Assembly: GCA_025363575.1 (NCBI GenBank)
Contig: JANYDM010000192.1
Location: 1-5,322 of the forward strand
DNA length: 5,322 nucleotides
Source: Betaproteobacteria bacterium
GTDB lineage: Bacteria > Pseudomonadota > Gammaproteobacteria > Burkholderiales > SG8-41
Reading direction: 5' to 3'
Shown: one piece after another, positions 5,287 to 5,322 of the stretch
Position numbering within the stretch: position 1 is the stretch's first letter
How the letters are laid out: each line of letters starts with the position of its first letter
Program-made: the position numbers and the translations under genes
The notes under the pieces: generated by a model
Seen by the model: the letters and a program-made list of their open reading frames with translations, nothing else
Told to the model about the DNA's origin: nothing
Database searches by the model: none

Positions 5287-5322
5287 CTGCAAAACCTATG
5301 ACAAAAGGATTATGCTTAGTGG

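Noticed and set aside
4042..5292. Long open frame of about 416 codons on the minus strand opposite rlmL
   Set aside because: It mirrors the coding bias of rlmL in GC-rich DNA, has no recognisable domain and would lie wholly antisense to a gene with clear THUMP and NPPY motifs.
5298..5322. Possible start of a further gene (ATG 5298, or GTG 5319 with AGGA at 5306-5309)
   Set aside because: At most eight codons are visible before the window ends. The Shine-Dalgarno does not suit ATG 5298, and the segment is AT-richer than the genes, so it could equally be promoter or spacer DNA.

Overview
The window looks like a piece of ordinary chromosome from a GC-rich proteobacterium, most probably a betaproteobacterium. 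That rests on gene content and on pairings I recognise: a thioredoxin-fold [2Fe-2S] ferredoxin next to a COG2945-type alpha/beta hydrolase, a NodI/NodJ-like ABC exporter outside any visible symbiosis context, HemJ as the protoporphyrinogen oxidase, and an RlmL methyltransferase not fused to RlmK. The genus cannot be named from the sequence. All genes lie on the + strand with strongly GC-biased third codon positions. No insertion sequence, phage gene, CRISPR array, tRNA or rRNA is visible.

Layout. Bases 2-103 are the 3' end of an unidentified, probably membrane-bound protein, with a terminator-like hairpin and T run over its stop (75-118). A MazG-like nucleotide pyrophosphohydrolase follows (134-493). 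A leader of about 100 bases (494-592) carries a perfect TATAAT -10 hexamer, a short overlapping leader ORF and a small palindrome. It precedes a tightly packed four-gene block: thioredoxin-like ferredoxin (593-901), alpha/beta hydrolase (898-1506), NodI-like ATPase (1503-2414) and NodJ-like permease (2415-3200). These are joined by a TTGA overlap, an ATGA overlap and an exact stop/start abutment, so they are almost certainly one operon.

The 113-base gap 3201-3313 is nearly filled by two long, back-to-back imperfect hairpins without a T tract. A second tight block then begins: hemJ (3314-3727), a small HIRAN-domain protein with a signal-peptide-like N-terminus (3729-4109), and the 23S rRNA methyltransferase rlmL (4117-5286). 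The last 36 bases are AT-richer and hold no gene that can be called.

How the genes work together. The first block suggests a small-molecule or glycolipid exporter (NodIJ-like) co-expressed with a hydrolase and an Fe-S protein; the substrate is unknown. The second block combines haem synthesis, a predicted exported or cytosolic HIRAN protein and ribosome modification, which looks like housekeeping co-transcription rather than one pathway. I see no convincing new defence or mobile system. The points most worth a second look are the twin hairpins at 3200-3282 and the exported-versus-cytosolic start choice of the HIRAN protein.
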